DNA of 6,951 bases from Gammaproteobacteria bacterium (GTDB taxonomy: Bacteria > Pseudomonadota > Gammaproteobacteria > DRJJ01): NCBI GenBank assembly GCA_011052255.1, contig DRJJ01000336.1, forward strand, positions 1 through 6,951. The letters run 5' to 3'. Of the stretch, positions 4,493 through 6,951 are shown in pieces. The translations under genes were made by a program, and so were the position numbers. Under the pieces are notes generated by a model. That model was not told where the DNA came from and ran no database searches. It saw nothing but the letters and a program-made list of their open reading frames with translations. How positions within the stretch are numbered: position 1 is the stretch's first letter; each line of letters opens with the position of its first letter.

Positions 4493-6951
4493 TGCTACTG
4501 ACAACTGTGAAATATCATCACTTTTACAGGGCAGTCCCATATCAAGCATAAATTTCTGCATAATGGGTTCAGCCTGATAATCTTTAGATCGTCGTATTGC
4601 ATTATCGGGAAACGTTTTTCTATGCGTTTCTGATTTGAAATACTGTACGATTTTATCGCTCATTTGTTCGATATTATCTACAAGATAGCCATTGACCCCA
4701 TGTTCAATAATATCTTTTGGCCCTTTGCAATTATATGCCACTACGGGCATTCCATACGCAAATGATTCCAGAATTACGTTACCAAAAGTATCAAATTTTG
4801 ACGGGAATACAAATAAATCCAGACCCGAATAAAGCTCAGCTATTCGATTTTTATCTACCCACCCTGTAAATAGTGCTTCTGGTAATATTTTTTGCAATTC
4901 TTCTCTGGCAGGACCAGAGCCGGCGATAACGATTTTCAGTTCGGGCAGTGATCTTTTTGCTCTGTCAATAATTTCAGGTAGCTCGAAAACACCTTTTTCC
5001 CTGCTAAGACGACATGCCAAAAGCAGTACAGGTGTGTTTTTATTGGCATCGATAAACAATTCCGTTTTATCCACGCCACGTATGTCAGGGTCTCGTTGTC
5101 TGGAATGGTGTGCTGTCAGGAAGACTTTTTCAGGCTCAAGTTGCATTTGATGCCCTGTCAGCCAGTCTCTGTGTTCATTATTTAACACAAATACGCCTGA
5201 GTATTGTTTATAAAATACTCGCAGTGCGCGCCTGATACGGTCTCGTTCATGATGTGTCAGGTCCGTAGTGAATTTAATAAAGTCCAGCCAGTCTGTGTGC
5301 ATGAAGAAATAACTGGGTACATTAAACATATGCTTGATAAATAGTGAAACCAGGGCCATTGGCCCTTCTGTTGAACAGATTATTCTGTCATAGCCGCCCT
5401 GATAAAATATACGTGCAATTTCGAGAAGGTCAGGTATGCGTAGTTCCTGTTCACCAAAATCGGGGATGGTGAACTTCGCTAAAGGCTTAACTACATGTAA
5501 GTGTAATTCTGGTTTGATATCTGAATGACAGATGAGAAAGTCTACAGGCAAGTCACTTTTCTGAATTTCCACCAGTTTGGCAGACAGTGAGTTAGAAACG
5601 CCATTTTTATCTCTTAATGTGTCGGTGAGATATAAAGCACGTCCAGGATGAGAGTTCTTTCCGATATTATCAGAAAAGTCATTAAGGAATCTGCGATTCT
5701 GGTATAACAAGCGTGTGCTCGCTAGTGTGGCACCCGTTAAAACAAGGCTGATTAGAACCGGGAATGTCAGGCCTTCCAGAATCTGTCCGATGTTAAAATC
5801 ACTCATATCCGACTGTTTTTTATTGTTATCAAATATTAACGCCGATAACTGGCTGGGGATTTCAAATTTACGTGTTAACTCTTCAGTAGAGAAGGATTCA
5901 AGTTTTTTCCTGTTACTTTTCAGTAAGCTTTTTTTAACACGTTTGAATATAAGTTTGTTTAATTCAGTAAAAAGACCTGTAACGGACCGATTAACGGTAT
6001 CAACAAATATCTCGGGTGATTTATTTTTACTGTCAGCAATCTTTTCCAGATGCGTAATGCAGAACCTGTAGTCCTTTGATATTTTCCATTTAACCAGTTT
6101 ATTTGGCTTTTTTCCTTGCAGGGCATCATGAACAAAGTTGAAGAATTTCTGGATATTCTTTCTTTTACGCATTTCAAGCAGAAGGTTGCTAATGGTAAAG
6201 CATGCCAGTTTGTCTGATACTTCACCACGATGAAAAAGTATTCGTAACAATCCCGGGTCTTCTATCCGGGTTGCTATCTGGGCGAAATAATCCAGGAGTG
6301 CAATACTTAGTTTCTGGTTTTCGGTAACATGACCATAGGGTGCAATATGCCCTGACCGTATTGCCTCCAGAGCCAGTTCGGACGCTTTTTCTGTTTTAAG
6401 CCTTTTCTGCAGGTCTGGTATGTACAGGCTGGATCCTGATTCCCCGGCGAAAATACCCATGTGATCATCTGATCCACCGGTTAATATTTTTGGTTTGTTC
6501 GGGTCAACACCAAAATCAAAAGGATTAAGATTATGTTTTCTGGCATAAGCTTTTATTTTTTCGGGTGTCAGGCCTTGCGCCCAGTTGAGTGTCAATACAC
6601 TTTGCCACAGGTCTCTTTGTCCATTTAGTACTTCAAACCGCTCAAACATGACGGCCAGTTTTTCGAACAGGCTCAGATCAATCTTGTCATTTCGAGTATA
6701 AAAATACAGGGGGTGAGGTAAGATAACAGGGATATCATTTTCTGCAGCGAATCGCAGGAAATCGTATATATTCCGACGTTTCTCATTTAGTATCTTTTCC
6801 TGTTTTTTAGTGAATCCATATGTCAGAACGTGAACAAACAGATTGTATTCATCAAAGTGACAGGTAAATTCAGCAGCCACCAGCACATCGTGTCCTTTTT
6901 CCTGAAGTTCCCAGCAGGAACGTGCATTGTTATGGTTGGTTACGGTAATAA
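4490..6951 (-). CDS. PHP phosphoesterase-GT4 glycosyltransferase fusion (5' end beyond the window)
   Basis: At least 820 codons are open to the window edge. The GTG at 6884-6886 is not the real start, because the frame continues upstream into recognisable PHP sequence (ITVTNHNNARSCWELQEKGH, 6890-6949). Residues below count from that GTG. The PHP domain (upstream to about 160) shows AAEFT with E6, H19 in FVHVLTYGF, ILPHP (H58) and GGSDDHMG (D140, H142), all expected metal ligands of this phosphoesterase fold; motif I lies outside the window. A helical region (about 190-365) and one hydrophobic segment (about 373-395) follow. The C-terminal GT-B glycosyltransferase (about 447-780) has FMHTDW (528-533), RLSREKG (626-632), GSGP (656-659), FPSKFDTFGNVILESFAYG (694-712) with D699 and E707 in the EX7E position, and GPKDIIEHGVNGYLV (722-736). 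The DTFGNVILE form recalls GT4 enzymes that glycosylate lipids. The sugar donor and acceptor are unknown. It leads the operon with psd and the Mpo1-like gene, which suggests a membrane lipid acceptor. Confidence 0.9.
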   Translation of the reverse strand, partial: ITVTNHNNARSCWELQEKGHDVLVAAEFTCHFDEYNLFVHVLTYGFTKKQEKILNEKRRNIYDFLRFAAENDIPVILPHPLYFYTRNDKIDLSLFEKLAVMFERFEVLNGQRDLWQSVLTLNWAQGLTPEKIKAYARKHNLNPFDFGVDPNKPKILTGGSDDHMGIFAGESGSSLYIPDLQKRLKTEKASELALEAIRSGHIAPYGHVTENQKLSIALLDYFAQIATRIEDPGLLRILFHRGEVSDKLACFTISNLLLEMRKRKNIQKFFNFVHDALQGKKPNKLVKWKISKDYRFCITHLEKIADSKNKSPEIFVDTVNRSVTGLFTELNKLIFKRVKKSLLKSNRKKLESFSTEELTRKFEIPSQLSALIFDNNKKQSDMSDFNIGQILEGLTFPVLISLVLTGATLASTRLLYQNRRFLNDFSDNIGKNSHPGRALYLTDTLRDKNGVSNSLSAKLVEIQKSDLPVDFLICHSDIKPELHLHVVKPLAKFTIPDFGEQELRIPDLLEIARIFYQGGYDRIICSTEGPMALVSLFIKHMFNVPSYFFMHTDWLDFIKFTTDLTHHERDRIRRALRVFYKQYSGVFVLNNEHRDWLTGHQMQLEPEKVFLTAHHSRQRDPDIRGVDKTELFIDANKNTPVLLLACRLSREKGVFELPEIIDRAKRSLPELKIVIAGSGPAREELQKILPEALFTGWVDKNRIAELYSGLDLFVFPSKFDTFGNVILESFAYGMPVVAYNCKGPKDIIEHGVNGYLVDNIEQMSDKIVQYFKSETHRKTFPDNAIRRSKDYQAEPIMQKFMLDMGLPCKSDDISQLSVA

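Noticed and set aside
5715..6071. + strand frame opposite the glycosyltransferase linker region
   Set aside because: Antisense shadow without motifs or a ribosome binding site.
5959..6228. - strand frame overlapping the PHP-glycosyltransferase gene
   Set aside because: Considered as a sign of a frameshift between the PHP and GT domains, but the main frame runs unbroken through this region, so it is a shadow.

Overview
The window looks like chromosomal DNA of a gammaproteobacterium. The two-gene ABC exporter closely matches the E. coli YadG/YadH layout, and the phosphatidylserine decarboxylase aligns along its length with the Gram-negative enzyme. The species cannot be named from the sequence. 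I see no tRNA or rRNA, CRISPR array, insertion sequence, integrase or attachment site. Coding density is high and no gene-free stretch exceeds about 115 bases.

Left half, all on the + strand: a compact spermidine-synthase-like SAM-fold protein (39-716); a 114-base AT-rich leader with a possible -10 element, an inverted repeat and possible RNA structure; then the ABC ATPase and membrane permease of a YadGH-type exporter (831-1751 and 1754-2515), two bases apart and probably translationally coupled. After an 82-base gap comes a small, all-helical, conserved-looking hypothetical protein (2598-2888) with a very strong ribosome binding site.

Right half, all on the - strand and convergent with the left half: a three-gene apparent operon read right to left. 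First is a large protein fusing a PHP-type metal-dependent phosphoesterase domain to a GT4-family glycosyltransferase through a helical linker with one hydrophobic segment (4490 to beyond 6951). Its reading frame stays open to the window edge, so its true start lies outside. Two bases after its stop comes a phosphatidylserine decarboxylase (3606-4487) with all catalytic residues present. 38 bases further is an Mpo1-like (DUF962) membrane protein (2941-3567). All three products point to lipids or the membrane: a glycosyltransferase resembling glycolipid-forming enzymes, the enzyme that makes phosphatidylethanolamine, and a relative of the yeast 2-hydroxy fatty acid dioxygenase. My inference is that this is a lipid or envelope modification operon. 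It is the most interesting part of the window.

The right half is visibly more AT-rich than the first gene (39 G/C of 60 at 241-300 against 22 of 60 at 4741-4800). This is only a spot count.
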